64,000 nucleotides of DNA from Deinococcus detaillensis (lineage in GTDB: Bacteria; Deinococcota; Deinococci; Deinococcales; Deinococcaceae), in NCBI RefSeq assembly GCF_007280555.1, contig NZ_VKDB01000004.1, positions 1-64,000 of the forward strand, written 5' to 3'. Within the stretch, counting starts at the first letter, position 1; each line of letters starts with the position of its first letter. The notes below the pieces were generated by a model, which saw only the letters and a program-made list of their open reading frames with translations, was not told the DNA's origin and did not search any database. Shown piece after piece: positions 27,351 through 39,092 of this stretch. Both the position numbers and the translations under genes were made by a program.

Positions 27351-28154
27351 ATGAAGCCTCCCCTATCCAAACCCACGGCCAAGCAGCTTTGGAGCGCTGC
27401 TGGACTCGTTTTGCTCAGCGCCTTATTGGTCGGCTGTCCCAAAAAAACGGCATCGGGCGGCGGCGACAACTGCACCGACGAGTTCGCCGCCGGACAGCCG
27501 CAGGCCAATGTTGATGTCATCAAGCTGTGCCGCAACGAATACATCAGCGTCTACGACCCGCAGCGCAAAGTCCCGTTGGTGGTGGCCGAGAAGTTGCAGC
27601 CCAGCGAGTTTGACGGCTCGGTCAGCCGCGCCGATAACTTCAAGCCTGACCCCGACCTCAGCGCCCCGCAGAGTGCGTCGCTCAACGACTACCGGAAATC
27701 TGGCTACGCACGCGGCCACATGGCCCCCGCCGCCGACTTCACCAGCAGCGACGAGGCCATGAACCAGTCATTTTATCTGTCCAACATGGTGCCGCAGGAC
27801 TCGGGAATGAACAGCGGCATTTGGGCCAGCCTGGAGAGTGCCACCCGCTCGTGCGCCAAGCAGCTCGGCAGCCTTTACGTGATGACCGGCCCCGTTTTTG
27901 AAGGCAAACCCAAGACCATTGGCGACGACCAAGTGGCGGTGCCGAGTTCCATTTACAAAATCGTGGTGTCCGGCAACGGAGCGCGGGCGTTTATTTTGCC
28001 CAATCGCAAATTGCCGCCCGCCCGCAGCAACTTCTTGCGCTACGCCGTCACAGTGGACGAAGTGCAGCGGGCCACCGGCCTGACCTTTTTCCCGAATGGC
28101 GGCGTCAATTTGCAGGCGCACGCCAGCTTTTGCGGCGGCAGCTACGGCAGCTAA
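27351..28154 (+). CDS. secreted DNA/RNA non-specific endonuclease (lipoprotein)
   Basis: 267 residues. The signal ends in LLSALLVGCPKK with lipobox LVGC, so the protein is probably lipid-anchored outside. The beta-beta-alpha-Me nuclease motif is YARGHMAPAADF, with the metal-binding asparagine region NQSFYLSNMVPQ. Relatives (NucA, Serratia nuclease, EndoG) cut DNA and RNA without sequence preference. TAAACT lies 9 nt before the ATG. Its TAA stop is also the start of the -10 box of the next gene. Confidence 0.88.
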   Translation: MKPPLSKPTAKQLWSAAGLVLLSALLVGCPKKTASGGGDNCTDEFAAGQPQANVDVIKLCRNEYISVYDPQRKVPLVVAEKLQPSEFDGSVSRADNFKPDPDLSAPQSASLNDYRKSGYARGHMAPAADFTSSDEAMNQSFYLSNMVPQDSGMNSGIWASLESATRSCAKQLGSLYVMTGPVFEGKPKTIGDDQVAVPSSIYKIVVSGNGARAFILPNRKLPPARSNFLRYAVTVDEVQRATGLTFFPNGGVNLQAHASFCGGSYGS

Positions 28155-28157
28155 ACT
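28152..28157 (+). promoter_or_regulatory. -10 box overlapping the nuclease stop codon
   Basis: TAAACT; its first three bases are the TAA stop of the nuclease gene, and the next ATG lies 6 nt downstream. Confidence 0.55.
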
Positions 28158-28163
28158 GGCGAA

Positions 28164-28463
28164 ATGACCCGCGCCCACGACCTTTTTACTGCTCCGAGCG
28201 ACTTCGCACCGCGCAGCGCTTGGCAGCGGGAATGCAGCGGCTGCGGCGCGTGCTGCGCGGCCCCCGACATCGCTGCCCTCAGCAAGCCGCTGGGCGTGCC
28301 TTGCCAGCATCTCGGCGCAGGCTGCTTGTGCCAGATTTACCTGGATCGCCCCCCAATCTGCCGCAACTACGCGCCGGACTGGGTCTGCGGCGAAGTCTCG
28401 GCGCTGCCGACCTTGGCGGCGCGGGTGGCGAGGTTTCTGGCAATTTATGGATTAGACGATTAG
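28164..28463 (+). CDS. YkgJ/UPF0153 cysteine-cluster protein
   Basis: 99 residues with the [12 protein letters not shown] motif and further cysteines ([13 protein letters not shown] and PPICRNY), the pattern of the YkgJ family that is thought to bind iron or zinc. Function unknown in general. The start follows TAAACT by 6 nt. The stop TAG overlaps the stop TAA of the converging coaE gene. Confidence 0.82.
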   Translation: MTRAHDLFTAPSDFAPRSAWQRECSGCGACCAAPDIAALSKPLGVPCQHLGAGCLCQIYLDRPPICRNYAPDWVCGEVSALPTLAARVARFLAIYGLDD

Positions 28464-29062
28464 GGCTTGAGTTCCAGCCGCGCCAGTATCTCATCCAGTT
28501 GCGCGGCGAGAGCGGCCTCGTCTCCCCCGTTGTCGAGCACTACGTCGGCCAGCTCACGCTTTTTTGCGGCGGGCATTTGGGCCGCGTCGCGGGCCAGGGC
28601 CGCCTCGCGGCTGAGATTGTCTCGGGCCAGCACACGCTCTAGGCGAACTTCGAGCGGCGCATCGACCAGCAGCACCACGTCAAACAGGTGATGGCTACCA
28701 CCCTCGAACAGCAGTGGCACGTCTTGAAAGATGGTGCCTGCGCCTGCTGCGACGGCGGCTTGTTCCAGCGCGGCCATTCTTGCCCTGACACGGGGATGAA
28801 CGATGGCGTTGAGTTTGGCAAGTTCTTCAGGATGGCCGAACACCCGGGCCGAGAGGGCAGGGCGGTCAAGTTCTGCGCCCACCACCACGCCCGCAAACGC
28901 AGCTTCAATGTCGCGGAGGGTCTGCGGCTCACGGGTCACCAAGCGGGCCTGCTCGTCGGCGTCCAGTACCGTGAAGCCGCGCTGACGCAGCAAGCGGGTC
29001 AGGGTACTTTTGCCCGCGCCGATAGAGCCAGTCAAACCGATGCGCCGAGGGGAAGGGGACAT
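28460..29062 (-). CDS. coaE: dephospho-CoA kinase
   Basis: 200 residues. P-loop [12 protein letters not shown] at the N terminus, then [10 protein letters not shown] and the CoaE-typical HPRVRARM and VPLLFEGG segments. It performs the last step of coenzyme A synthesis, phosphorylating the 3'-hydroxyl of dephospho-CoA. The ATG lies 6 nt after TACACT (leaderless). Confidence 0.95.
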   Translation of the reverse strand: MSPSPRRIGLTGSIGAGKSTLTRLLRQRGFTVLDADEQARLVTREPQTLRDIEAAFAGVVVGAELDRPALSARVFGHPEELAKLNAIVHPRVRARMAALEQAAVAAGAGTIFQDVPLLFEGGSHHLFDVVLLVDAPLEVRLERVLARDNLSREAALARDAAQMPAAKKRELADVVLDNGGDEAALAAQLDEILARLELKP

Positions 29063-29084
29063 CCCTTGAGTGTAGCGGCAAAGC

Positions 29085-30617
29085 TCAGCGGTAAGTGCTC
29101 AAGTCACTTAAAGCGTCGTCGCACAGCAGCGTGAGCGTCAGCGTGAGCAGTAAAAGAGGCACCCACCAATTGACCGACGAGGTGGCCAGCAGGCCCGCAC
29201 CAGTCAGCCACATCGCCGCCAAGCGGGGCCACTGACGCGGTTGCCGGGCCAGCCAAGTACTTTGCAGCAGGGCCGCGCTCAGCACCGCCGCACCCCAGAG
29301 GTGTACCGGCTGCGTCTCAGCGCTGATCAGGCCCAGCCAGCAGAGGATCATGCCGAGAAGGCCACTGAGCAGCAGCAGCAGCAGCGGCGCACCGAACGCA
29401 GGCCAAAGTGCGCCGCGCCGGAGCTTGGACGGATCTTGGTGACGCTGAGCCAGTTGGCGCAGGCGGGCCTGCATCAGCGCTGAGAGCCATTCCAAAGCGC
29501 CGAACAAAAGCAGCGGCAACACCAGCACGCCGCTGCCCACCCGCCACGCCAGCGCCACGAAAGCCAGCGCACAGGCCCAGCCGTAGCCGATCAGCGGCCA
29601 AGCGCTGAGGCCAGAGAACTGATTTTGCAACTCGGCCCAGCGGGCACCCAGCGGCAAAGGTAGCGCTGCGGCCTGCACGGGAGCCCCGCCTGCTTGGTCA
29701 GCTGGCCTGCCGCCCCACTGCGCTGAATCCCTCTGTACCAAACTCTGCTGCGCTGAACCTTGCTGCACCAAACTCGGTTGAGTGACCCACAGCGCCGCCC
29801 CCACTGCCGCGCCCACTAGGGCCAGCAGGAGGGCCACTCCCCAGTCCATACTCCCCCCACCGAACGCGGACGAAGACAGTAACGAGGCCAGCACCCAAAC
29901 CGCGCCGAACACCGCGACCACCAGCGGCCAACGCGCCAGCGCCAGCAGCACGCCTGCCGAAATGAGCGCCGCGCTGTAACCGCCGCCCAGCAGCGCTCCC
30001 AACACGGCGCTGGACAGCGCGGGCGTCTCCGGCGAGGCTCGGCCCAACAGCAGCGCTGCCAGCGCCCCCAAAATGCCACCCGCCAGAGTTCCCCACAGCA
30101 AGCGGGGACGCAGCTGCTGGGGAGCGAGCTGCGAGACTTGCCGCAGCCACGAGAGCCGCAGGCCGGTGCCCCAAGCCGCCACCCCTGCGGCGGCCAAAGC
30201 GCTCAGCGCTTCTCGCAGACCCAAAAGGTGAGCGCTGCCCAGCGCCGCGCCGCCGATGAGCAGCAGCAGCGGCCCGCGCCACAGCCAGCGGCGAGACGGC
30301 AGCAAAAGAGCGATTAAACTCACCGCTCGGCGCGGGCCAATTTTGAGGGCGTACAACTGCTCGGCGGTGTCGAACAGCCCGCCGAGGTTGTAGCGTCCGC
30401 GCAAAATTTCGTCGCTGTAACCTTCCTCTTCCAAAATGGCCGCCAGTTCCTCGGGATCGGCGGCTTGGCGGCGCTCAAGGCGAAGCTGCTTTGCCAGCGC
30501 CCGAAGCAAGTCGTTGGGCAGCGGCTGGTCAAGATGCAGCGGCTCAGCTTCCTGGGGTGGTTCGGGCAGCGGCGAGGTTTCCAAAGTATCGGGCCCGCGC
30601 CGGTTGAACAAGTTCAC
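29085..30617 (-). CDS. polytopic membrane protein of unknown function
   Basis: 510 residues. About 110 cytoplasmic N-terminal residues, helical ([35 protein letters not shown]), are followed by roughly twelve hydrophobic helices rich in Ala, Leu and Gly, with a glutamine/serine-rich loop ([19 protein letters not shown]) carrying an internal repeat. The GTG start overlaps the stop of the glycosyltransferase gene in GTGA, so the two are coupled. A role in polysaccharide export or assembly is suggested only by this pairing. I do not recognise the family. Confidence 0.7.
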   Translation of the reverse strand: MNLFNRRGPDTLETSPLPEPPQEAEPLHLDQPLPNDLLRALAKQLRLERRQAADPEELAAILEEEGYSDEILRGRYNLGGLFDTAEQLYALKIGPRRAVSLIALLLPSRRWLWRGPLLLLIGGAALGSAHLLGLREALSALAAAGVAAWGTGLRLSWLRQVSQLAPQQLRPRLLWGTLAGGILGALAALLLGRASPETPALSSAVLGALLGGGYSAALISAGVLLALARWPLVVAVFGAVWVLASLLSSSAFGGGSMDWGVALLLALVGAAVGAALWVTQPSLVQQGSAQQSLVQRDSAQWGGRPADQAGGAPVQAAALPLPLGARWAELQNQFSGLSAWPLIGYGWACALAFVALAWRVGSGVLVLPLLLFGALEWLSALMQARLRQLAQRHQDPSKLRRGALWPAFGAPLLLLLLSGLLGMILCWLGLISAETQPVHLWGAAVLSAALLQSTWLARQPRQWPRLAAMWLTGAGLLATSSVNWWVPLLLLTLTLTLLCDDALSDLSTYR

Positions 30618-32221
30618 TGATTTTCTCCAAAGTCAAAATCGCCGAGTTCAAGCTCATGTGGAAAACCGAGATCGAGTTTCGTCTCCGCCCAGGGCTTGTG
30701 GCCCCAATCGGTTTCGGCGGCGCTGCCAAAGATCTGTTCGCACAGCTCCCGCTGCAAGTCCAGCCAGCCGTCGGAGGAAAAGAGCACTGAGCGGGCGCGG
30801 GCCGATTCCCCCAAAGTGCGCCGCAGCGGAGCGTTTTCCAGCAGCCGCAAAATGTGCGACGACAGCGCCAGCAAGTCCTGCGCCGCGCACAGCACCCCAG
30901 CTTCGCACACCACTTCTGCCGAGCTTTCCTCACGCGGAGCGATGATGGCCCGGCCCAGCGTCATGGCTTCCAAGAGCGCTGAAGGCACTTCATAAGCCGA
31001 GCCCGTCACCACCACCACTTGTCCGGCGCGGTAGACCTCGGCCCGATCGTTGGGCAGCGCTTCCAGCGTGACGCAGCGCTCAAGGCGCAAGCTGGTAATC
31101 AACTCCCCAACCCAGGCCCGGTAAGCGGGAAAGCCCGCCACCGGCTGACCAAACAACTTCAGGCGGGCGTCCAGCCGCTGACGGCGCACCAAGTCAAAGG
31201 CCCTCAGCAGCGTTTCAAGCTGCTCTTCGGGCCGCCACTCGCCGCACCACACCACCGCCGCTTGTTCCGGCTCAGGGCTGATAGGCTGGTCTGCCCAAGC
31301 CGTGCGGGTCAGTTGCAAGCCACCGCTCCTGAGCAGTGTGCGGGCCGGAGGCGCACCCAGATGCTCTTGCCAGCGCCTCACCCGCGCCGAACCGGCCACC
31401 ACCTTACTGGCCTGCCGGTACACCGCCCGCGAAAGCAAGCGCTCAAAGCGCAGTTGCATGATTTTTTGGCCCAGCGGCACGCGGCGGCGGCGAAATTCGA
31501 GGTAGTGCTGGCGCAAAGTGGCCTGCGGCTCCAGCAAGATAAACGGCGTGCCGCGCCGCCACAGGCCGTGCAGCGCCGCCAAACCTGCCGCGCCGCTGCC
31601 CTGCGCCTGCGCCAACTCGGCGGCGGGCGGCAAATACGCTAAGGGACGCAGCGCTCCGCAGAGCCACTCGGCGAGGGCCAAGGCGTCGGTAATGCTGGGC
31701 ACCGGCAAGCGCGGGCGCAAATTGGGGCGGGCCACCTGCTGCCAGGCCCACAAAATTTGCCGCGCCGCTTGGCCGCTCAGCAATATGGCCGTCAGTGAAC
31801 CTGAACCGGCCAGCTCACTCAGAGCCTGCAAACTCTCGGTGAAGGCGGTGGCGTCCGGCACACACAGACCCGTGACCAAACTGGCCAAGGCGTCTTCGAC
31901 TTCACTTTTTTCGGCGGCTGAAAAAGTGGGGTGCTGCGGTTCCGGCGCAAAAAGTGACCAGACTTGAGCTTCGGCTGCGTGTGGCAACGGCTGATTGGAA
32001 AGCGCAGGCAGGGGCGCAACCATGTGGCCCGGGGCGGTGCGGGCCAGCAGCCGCACTTGAAAATGCATCTCCGGCATTCCTGTCAACAGCTGACGAAGCC
32101 AGCCGCCTTCATCGGTGAGCGCGGCGGCCTCCTCGGTGTAGAGGGTGATGACGCGGCGCTGCGCCCCGAGGAGCGGCGCAGGCTCGGCCTGAAAAGCGAG
32201 TGGCGCTCGGCTCAGCGGCAT
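30614..32221 (-). CDS. GT4-type glycosyltransferase, PelF-like
   Basis: 535 residues from the ATG at 32221. The N-terminal region (EGGWLRQLLTGMPEMHFQVRLL) recalls the DUF3492 domain of PelF. The C-terminal GT-B domain has WCGEWRPEEQLETLLRAF, KLFGQPVAGF and VTGSAYEVPSALLEAMTLGRAIIA, matching the nucleotide-sugar site of GT4 enzymes. Thus a cytoplasmic UDP- or GDP-sugar transferase. A TTG 30 nt upstream is another possible start; TATAAGAT near 32245 may be the -10. It is coupled to the membrane protein gene. Confidence 0.75.
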   Translation of the reverse strand: MPLSRAPLAFQAEPAPLLGAQRRVITLYTEEAAALTDEGGWLRQLLTGMPEMHFQVRLLARTAPGHMVAPLPALSNQPLPHAAEAQVWSLFAPEPQHPTFSAAEKSEVEDALASLVTGLCVPDATAFTESLQALSELAGSGSLTAILLSGQAARQILWAWQQVARPNLRPRLPVPSITDALALAEWLCGALRPLAYLPPAAELAQAQGSGAAGLAALHGLWRRGTPFILLEPQATLRQHYLEFRRRRVPLGQKIMQLRFERLLSRAVYRQASKVVAGSARVRRWQEHLGAPPARTLLRSGGLQLTRTAWADQPISPEPEQAAVVWCGEWRPEEQLETLLRAFDLVRRQRLDARLKLFGQPVAGFPAYRAWVGELITSLRLERCVTLEALPNDRAEVYRAGQVVVVTGSAYEVPSALLEAMTLGRAIIAPREESSAEVVCEAGVLCAAQDLLALSSHILRLLENAPLRRTLGESARARSVLFSSDGWLDLQRELCEQIFGSAAETDWGHKPWAETKLDLGFPHELELGDFDFGENQ

Positions 32222-32378
32222 GACGCCGCCAGAATCCAAGATCTTATACAAAAGTTTACCCGCGCCACAGCGCTATCTTTTCATGTCTCCCCAAATTCTA
32301 AAAGCCAGTTTCTACACATAATTTGCCTGGGAAGCCGCTGGGCATCCGCCTTTGAGTGCAGACGCCTTCGCCTCTTCT

Positions 32379-33029
32379 TTAGGGATCGCGGTGGAAGCGG
32401 CGGCGGTAGCGCCCGCGCAGACTTTGGAGACGCTCGGCCACTGCCAGCGCCCCCGGGTCATAAATGATGCGGCCGCCCCGCGACGCCGCGCCGATGACGA
32501 GTCCGGCTGACACCAACACCAGATTTTTGATGATGTACTGGCCTTCGAGGGTGGGCACCAGGGGAAAGACATTGAACGTCTCGCGCTGAAAAAACAGCAG
32601 CGGCAAAAAAGTTCCGGCCATCTGCGCCAGCAGCAGCAGTAAGGTGAGGCGCAAAAATCGCCCGGTCAGCAGACCAAGCCCAATGACGCACTCCCACGTC
32701 GCCAGCAGCGGCAAACTCACCGCAGGCGGCATCAGGCCAAAGGTCAGCACCGAGATAGTATGGGTAGCCAAGTCCTGCGCCACGCTGATACCCGGGAAGA
32801 ACTTGAGCACGCCGAACCAGAAAAACACCAACCCCAGTGAAATTCTCAGCAGCATGATGCCGTACAGCGCCCACCAATGAATTATGCGCTCTTCCAATGC
32901 ATTGATCTTCCAAGTCAAGCTGTTTCCTGCCGGGGCAGGTAAAGCTTTGGCAGCTTCTATGTCGGCGGCTTCTAGGTTGAGATGGAGCGAACCTTCGATT
33001 TTTTCTAGGCTTTTTACAGATGGTTTCAC
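32379..33029 (-). CDS. DoxX-like membrane protein
   Basis: 216 residues with four membrane helices and the DoxX pattern (IMLLRISLGLVFFWFGVLKFFPG, then TWECVIGLGLL). A ~55-residue cytoplasmic N-terminal tail precedes the first helix. DoxX proteins are poorly understood and are linked to oxidoreductase complexes. The start is the GTG at 33029 preceded by GGAGAG; the frame continues 10 codons upstream to a TTG. Stand-alone gene. Confidence 0.78.
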   Translation of the reverse strand: MKPSVKSLEKIEGSLHLNLEAADIEAAKALPAPAGNSLTWKINALEERIIHWWALYGIMLLRISLGLVFFWFGVLKFFPGISVAQDLATHTISVLTFGLMPPAVSLPLLATWECVIGLGLLTGRFLRLTLLLLLAQMAGTFLPLLFFQRETFNVFPLVPTLEGQYIIKNLVLVSAGLVIGAASRGGRIIYDPGALAVAERLQSLRGRYRRRFHRDP

Positions 33030-33161
33030 GTTACTCTCCAAGAGCACAGGGGAGTTCAAATTCGTCTGGGCTTGCAGTAAAAAGACATAAGCGCCTTCTC
33101 AGCATTTAGATGTGCTGATGCTGCGCTGAGCCGAGGCATGCACTGTGCTAGCCTGACGCCG

Positions 33162-34121
33162 ATGCCGATTTACGTCGTTGACAAACCGCTGGGCCTGACC
33201 TCGCACGATGTGGTGGGGCGGGCGCGGCGCATCCTGAAAACCAAGCAGGTCGGGCACACCGGCACGCTCGACCCGCTGGCCACCGGCGTGCTGGTGCTGT
33301 GCGTGGGCGGCAGCACCAAGCTGGTGCAGTTCATGGAGCGCGACAGCAAGGATTATCTGGCCTTTATCAGTTTGGGCGCGGCCACCCCGACGCTGGACGC
33401 CGAGGGGCCAGTCACCGAAACGGCTTTCGTGCCCGAACTGAACACCCACGCCGTCGAAGCGGTCTTACAGCGCTTCACCGGCCCGCAGCAGCAGATTCCG
33501 CCGCAGTACAGCGCCCTGCAAGTCGGTGGCGTGCGGGCTTACGCGGTGGCCCGGGCTGGAGGGCAACTCGATTTGCCCGCCCGCAGCGTGACGCTGCACG
33601 AACTCAAGTTGCTCGGCATTTACGGCAGCCTCAGCGCCGCGCCGCGCACCTTTTGCCCCGCGCCGGATGGACGTTGGAACGCCAGCCCAGCGGGGATCAC
33701 GGTTCATTTGCCGCCGCCACTGGGCGACTTTCCCACGCTGCTGGTCTGGGCGCGGGTCGGCAGCGGCACGTACCTGCGCTCGCTGGCCCGCGATGTGGGC
33801 GCAGCGCTGGGCGTTCCGGCGCACCTGTCGGGCCTGATCCGCACTAGGGCAGGAAGGTTTGAGCTGTCTCAGGCCGCGCCACTTGAGCAGCTCGGTGAGG
33901 CGACGGGGCTGCCCGATCTCAGCGCCATCGACTTGCCGATTCTGGAAGCCACGCCCGAGATGGCCCTGCACCTGCGCCAAGGCAAGCGCCCCACCGACGC
34001 ACGGGTGGGGCGATTCATGGTGCTGCTCAGCGGCGCACTGGTGGCGGTCGTGGACGGCGACGGGCAACACCTGAAAGTGGTGCGGGCCTGGAGCGAAGAA
34101 GCGGGAGAGGGCGGAACGTAA
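33162..34121 (+). CDS. truB: tRNA pseudouridine-55 synthase
   Basis: 319 residues. KPLGLTSHDVV and the catalytic motif GHTGTLDPLATGVL with its aspartate are intact, followed by the substrate-binding segment QIPPQYSALQ. It makes pseudouridine 55 in the T-loop of elongator tRNAs, and so may also act on the tRNA-like RNAs near rsr. The start at 33162 follows TAGCCT by 7 nt (leaderless). Confidence 0.94.
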   Translation: MPIYVVDKPLGLTSHDVVGRARRILKTKQVGHTGTLDPLATGVLVLCVGGSTKLVQFMERDSKDYLAFISLGAATPTLDAEGPVTETAFVPELNTHAVEAVLQRFTGPQQQIPPQYSALQVGGVRAYAVARAGGQLDLPARSVTLHELKLLGIYGSLSAAPRTFCPAPDGRWNASPAGITVHLPPPLGDFPTLLVWARVGSGTYLRSLARDVGAALGVPAHLSGLIRTRAGRFELSQAAPLEQLGEATGLPDLSAIDLPILEATPEMALHLRQGKRPTDARVGRFMVLLSGALVAVVDGDGQHLKVVRAWSEEAGEGGT

Positions 34122-34128
34122 AGCACTG

Positions 34129-34160
34129 AAAAAAAGCGCAGGCTTCCCGCTCTCTGCCTG
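34129..34160 (-). terminator. terminator of the sigma/anti-sigma operon
   Basis: On the minus strand CAGGC (34156-34160 complement) pairs with GCCTG (34139-34143 complement), followed by CGC and seven T. It lies 40 nt after the anti-sigma stop. Confidence 0.55.
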
Positions 34161-34199
34161 TACCTTGGGTAATGTCCGCTTTTTCTGTGAACGTTCAGC

Positions 34200-34973
34200 T
34201 CAAAGCACCTGCGCCAAAATAGGCGTGGTCGTCGGCTGAGCGCTGCCGGAAGGGGGCTCCACGCTGACCGCGAACGTCACTTTGCCGCTCAGCGGCGCGG
34301 TCAGGAAGCTGCGGCCATTGAAGACACCCAGCGACTCGGGGGCCGCGCCCAAAACTTGCCACGCTTGGTAAGCCTTGCCCGCCGGAGCGCCCTTGGCCAG
34401 CAGCACAAAGGCGCGGCCATCTTGGAGCCTGACGGCTGTACCCAGCTTCTGCCCGTCTTTGGTGTTCAGTTGGGTGGTCACGGCCCCGGCTTGGGTCTGG
34501 TAATTGGCGAGTTGCTGTTCGGGTGAGGAGCTGAGGTGCGGCAGCAGCAGCACGGCGGCCACAGCGGCGGCCAGCCCCAACGCGAGCAGCGGGCCGAGGT
34601 AAGCGGGGCGCGGTCTGGTGACAAGCGGTTTGGTGACAGGCGGCTCAGAGAGCGGCGGCTGGGGCATCGGCAGGTTGGCAGAGCTGCTGGCGGGCTGCGG
34701 GTGTTGCTGCTGCGGTGCGTGTTGCTGAGCCTCAGCCTGCACCCGCTTGAGCAGCCGCTCAGCGCTGCCCGCAGGCACGGGAGCCGGGTCAGCCAACGCT
34801 GAAAGCGTATCTTGAAAGGCCCGCAACTCGCTTTGCCAGCGCGGTTCAGAGGTCAGTCGACGCTCGACTTGGGCCGCGTCGCCTGCGTCAAGCAAGCCGA
34901 AGACATACAAGCTGAGCATCTCTTCAAATTCGCTCTCCGACTCTGATGGTTCTAATTGTACGTTATTCGGCAT
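34200..34973 (-). CDS. anti-sigma factor, RskA-like
   Basis: 257 residues. A cytoplasmic N-terminal anti-sigma region (LYVFGLLDAGDAAQVERRL), a Pro/Gln linker, one membrane helix (LLALGLAAAVAAVLLLPHL) and an extracytoplasmic RskA domain (LVLLAK..GKAYQAWQVLG). It should hold the neighbouring sigma factor inactive until a membrane signal triggers proteolysis. Its ATG lies 11 bp inside the sigma gene, behind GGAGGT, a coupled start that helps keep the pair in balance. Confidence 0.87.
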   Translation of the reverse strand: MPNNVQLEPSESESEFEEMLSLYVFGLLDAGDAAQVERRLTSEPRWQSELRAFQDTLSALADPAPVPAGSAERLLKRVQAEAQQHAPQQQHPQPASSSANLPMPQPPLSEPPVTKPLVTRPRPAYLGPLLALGLAAAVAAVLLLPHLSSSPEQQLANYQTQAGAVTTQLNTKDGQKLGTAVRLQDGRAFVLLAKGAPAGKAYQAWQVLGAAPESLGVFNGRSFLTAPLSGKVTFAVSVEPPSGSAQPTTTPILAQVL

Positions 34974-35562
34974 CTTGCTGACCTCCTTTGGCTGGATTGA
35001 TAGACGGAACGCTCGGGGAAAGGGGCGGTGCGGAGGCGGGTGAGGCCACCGGCGTTTCCAAAAAGACCCGCATTTGCGCCAGAGCGCGGCGCAAGTAGGT
35101 TTTGATGCTGCCCAGCGGTAGACCGGTGCGCTCATTGAGTTCGCTGTGCGAAAAGCCCTGATAAAACGCCAAAATCACTAGCGTTTTTTCTGGTTCACCG
35201 AGGATGTCCACCGCCCGCTGAGCGATGACTTGCTCAATGCGGTCTGGCGAGGCCGTCGGCGCGTCCCACTCTTCGAGGTCTAGACCCGTTTCAGGCCGGT
35301 CTCGGAGCGCTTGGAGCATTCGGTTGTGAGCAATCGTGACCAGCCACGTCTTGACGCTGGCCCGGCCAGGATCAAAGCGGCCTGCGGCCTTCCAAGCATT
35401 GAAGAAAGCGTCTTGTACACAGGTTTCCACGTCGTCTTGCTGACGCAGCATCCGGCGGCCCAGGCCGTAAAGATACGGAGCGTAGCGCCCGTACAGCGCC
35501 GTCAAGGCCGCTTCGTCGCCGCCAGCCATTCGGTTCATCAGCACTTCGTCAGTGTCTTCCAC
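34963..35562 (-). CDS. ECF RNA polymerase sigma factor
   Basis: 199 residues with sigma region 2 (VQDAFFNAWKAAGRFD, then SVKTWLVTIAHNRML) and region 4 (FYQGFSHSELNERTGLPLGSIKTYLRRAL). It is of the SigK/RskA-associated group. The C-terminal tail is Pro/Ser-rich. The GTG start is 6 nt past the stop of a small membrane protein gene; the anti-sigma gene follows with overlap. Regulon unknown. Confidence 0.9.
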   Translation of the reverse strand: MEDTDEVLMNRMAGGDEAALTALYGRYAPYLYGLGRRMLRQQDDVETCVQDAFFNAWKAAGRFDPGRASVKTWLVTIAHNRMLQALRDRPETGLDLEEWDAPTASPDRIEQVIAQRAVDILGEPEKTLVILAFYQGFSHSELNERTGLPLGSIKTYLRRALAQMRVFLETPVASPASAPPLSPSVPSINPAKGGQQDAE

Positions 35563-35568
35563 GCACTT

Positions 35569-35769
35569 TCAGCGTATCACCTTGCTTCCTCTGTGCGCCT
35601 CAGCCGCTCGCTCCTGCTGGAGCGGGACTTTAAAATCCACCGGATCAGGCGGCACGACTTCCACTTCCAGGGGTCTGACCCGCCGAACTGGCCGAGCAGA
35701 TCTGCTTTTTTGCCACCACATTAACGACAATCCCAGCACCGCAGCACCTCCAATAACAAGCTCCAGCAT
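35569..35769 (-). CDS. small single-span membrane protein
   Basis: 66 residues: one membrane helix (LELVIGGAAVLGLSLMWW) and a basic, proline-rich cytoplasmic tail. The start is the ATG at 35769 with AAGGA upstream; the frame extends 24 codons further but that part is not membrane-like. It is the first gene of the sigma/anti-sigma unit, 6 nt before the sigma start. Function unknown; a regulatory role is only suggested by position. Confidence 0.5.
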   Translation of the reverse strand: MLELVIGGAAVLGLSLMWWQKSRSARPVRRVRPLEVEVVPPDPVDFKVPLQQERAAEAHRGSKVIR

Positions 35770-35841
35770 CCGCTTTGTCCTTATGACGAGTTGACCGGTG
35801 GAGTCCAATAGGTCAGTGAAAAGTGAAAGAGCGGGGGCCAC

Positions 35842-36369
35842 CTCAAAAGAGGTGACTCCGCCCTTGCTTGAGCGCCCAAGGGGGTGAGCGGCTCATTATG
35901 TTTTAAGCGGGAGACGCGGGTTTGGATGTGGCGGGGCGTGAGCTGAGCTGGGGGGAGAGGAATACGGGGCCGCCGCAGCGTTCACCAACGGCAGTCAGTC
36001 GTCGGCTCTATTTGGCCAGCCACCTTGTCTCTACGCTGTATCCACCCCGAACTCGCCGACTTTTTCAATCAGAGCGGCTTGAAACTGGCGAGCAAAGTTC
36101 ACCGTCAAAACGGCGCAATCAACAATCCCGACTCTTTAAAGTCCCAGCTTAAGCGCCCTTATTCAAGCCCCATTTCAAGACACCCAGAGCTGCAAAATTC
36201 CCGCCCCCACACAAGCAAAGTCTAGGATTTTGCGCTATACTGAACAGGTTGCCCAGCCGCTTTCCTATTCTGCTCACAGCATAATTTGTGGTAAACTTCG
36301 CTGACGGCTCATCTCACCCGTACGGACAGCTAGCAAAGCTCTTCCTGCGCGGCCCCAACTGGAGTATGC
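35842..36369 (+). other. gene-poor region before gyrA
   Basis: No convincing gene. A perfect CACCTC-AAAA-GAGGTG hairpin straddles the left edge (35839-35854), and a CCCTTG/CAAGGG hairpin is at 35861-35882. The right end carries gyrA promoter elements, including TATACT at 36236-36241. A 76-codon open frame at 35922-36152 has no coding signs. Confidence 0.5.
36268..36297 (+). promoter_or_regulatory. possible DdrO operator (RDRM) and -10 for gyrA
   Basis: TTCTGCTCACAGCATAA (36268-36284) keeps the outer positions of the Deinococcus radiation/desiccation response motif (TTATG...CATAA) and is nearly palindromic itself (TTCTGCT against TTATGCT). TAAACT at 36292-36297 can be the -10, so a bound repressor would block the promoter. 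gyrA is a known member of the DdrO/IrrE regulon. Confidence 0.45.
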
Positions 36370-38832
<2,463 letters not shown>

Positions 38833-38853
38833 GCGTCGTAAAGTCTACAGATT

Positions 38854-38886
38854 GGGCAAAGGTTGCGAGTGGCCTTTGCTCTTTTT
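38854..38886 (+). terminator. gyrA terminator
   Basis: GGGCAAAGG (38854-38862) pairs with CCTTTGCTC (38873-38881) with one G-T pair, followed by TTTTT. It begins 22 nt after the gyrA stop. The next 200 nt show no gene. Confidence 0.85.
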
Positions 38887-39092
38887 CATGGGTGCATCGG
38901 CCACTTATTCTCCGACTCATCAAGAACACATCATCTGTGGTTTTGCTCACGTTCCGCTTTAGAAATTGCTCATCAAACTTGAGCGCCCAGCGCTGCTTTT
39001 CCTGAGCACTAATGGATCAGAAGGCATGGAACGTGAGGCATGTCAGATTTCTTACGTTTGTGATCTAAACATTGATTAAAGAAACAAAACTG

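Noticed and set aside
30696..31967. Several plus-strand frames of 60-200 codons
   Set aside because: All are antisense to the glycosyltransferase gene and have no start signals.
35922..36152. 76-codon open frame before gyrA
   Set aside because: No start signal, no coding-like composition and no recognisable domain.
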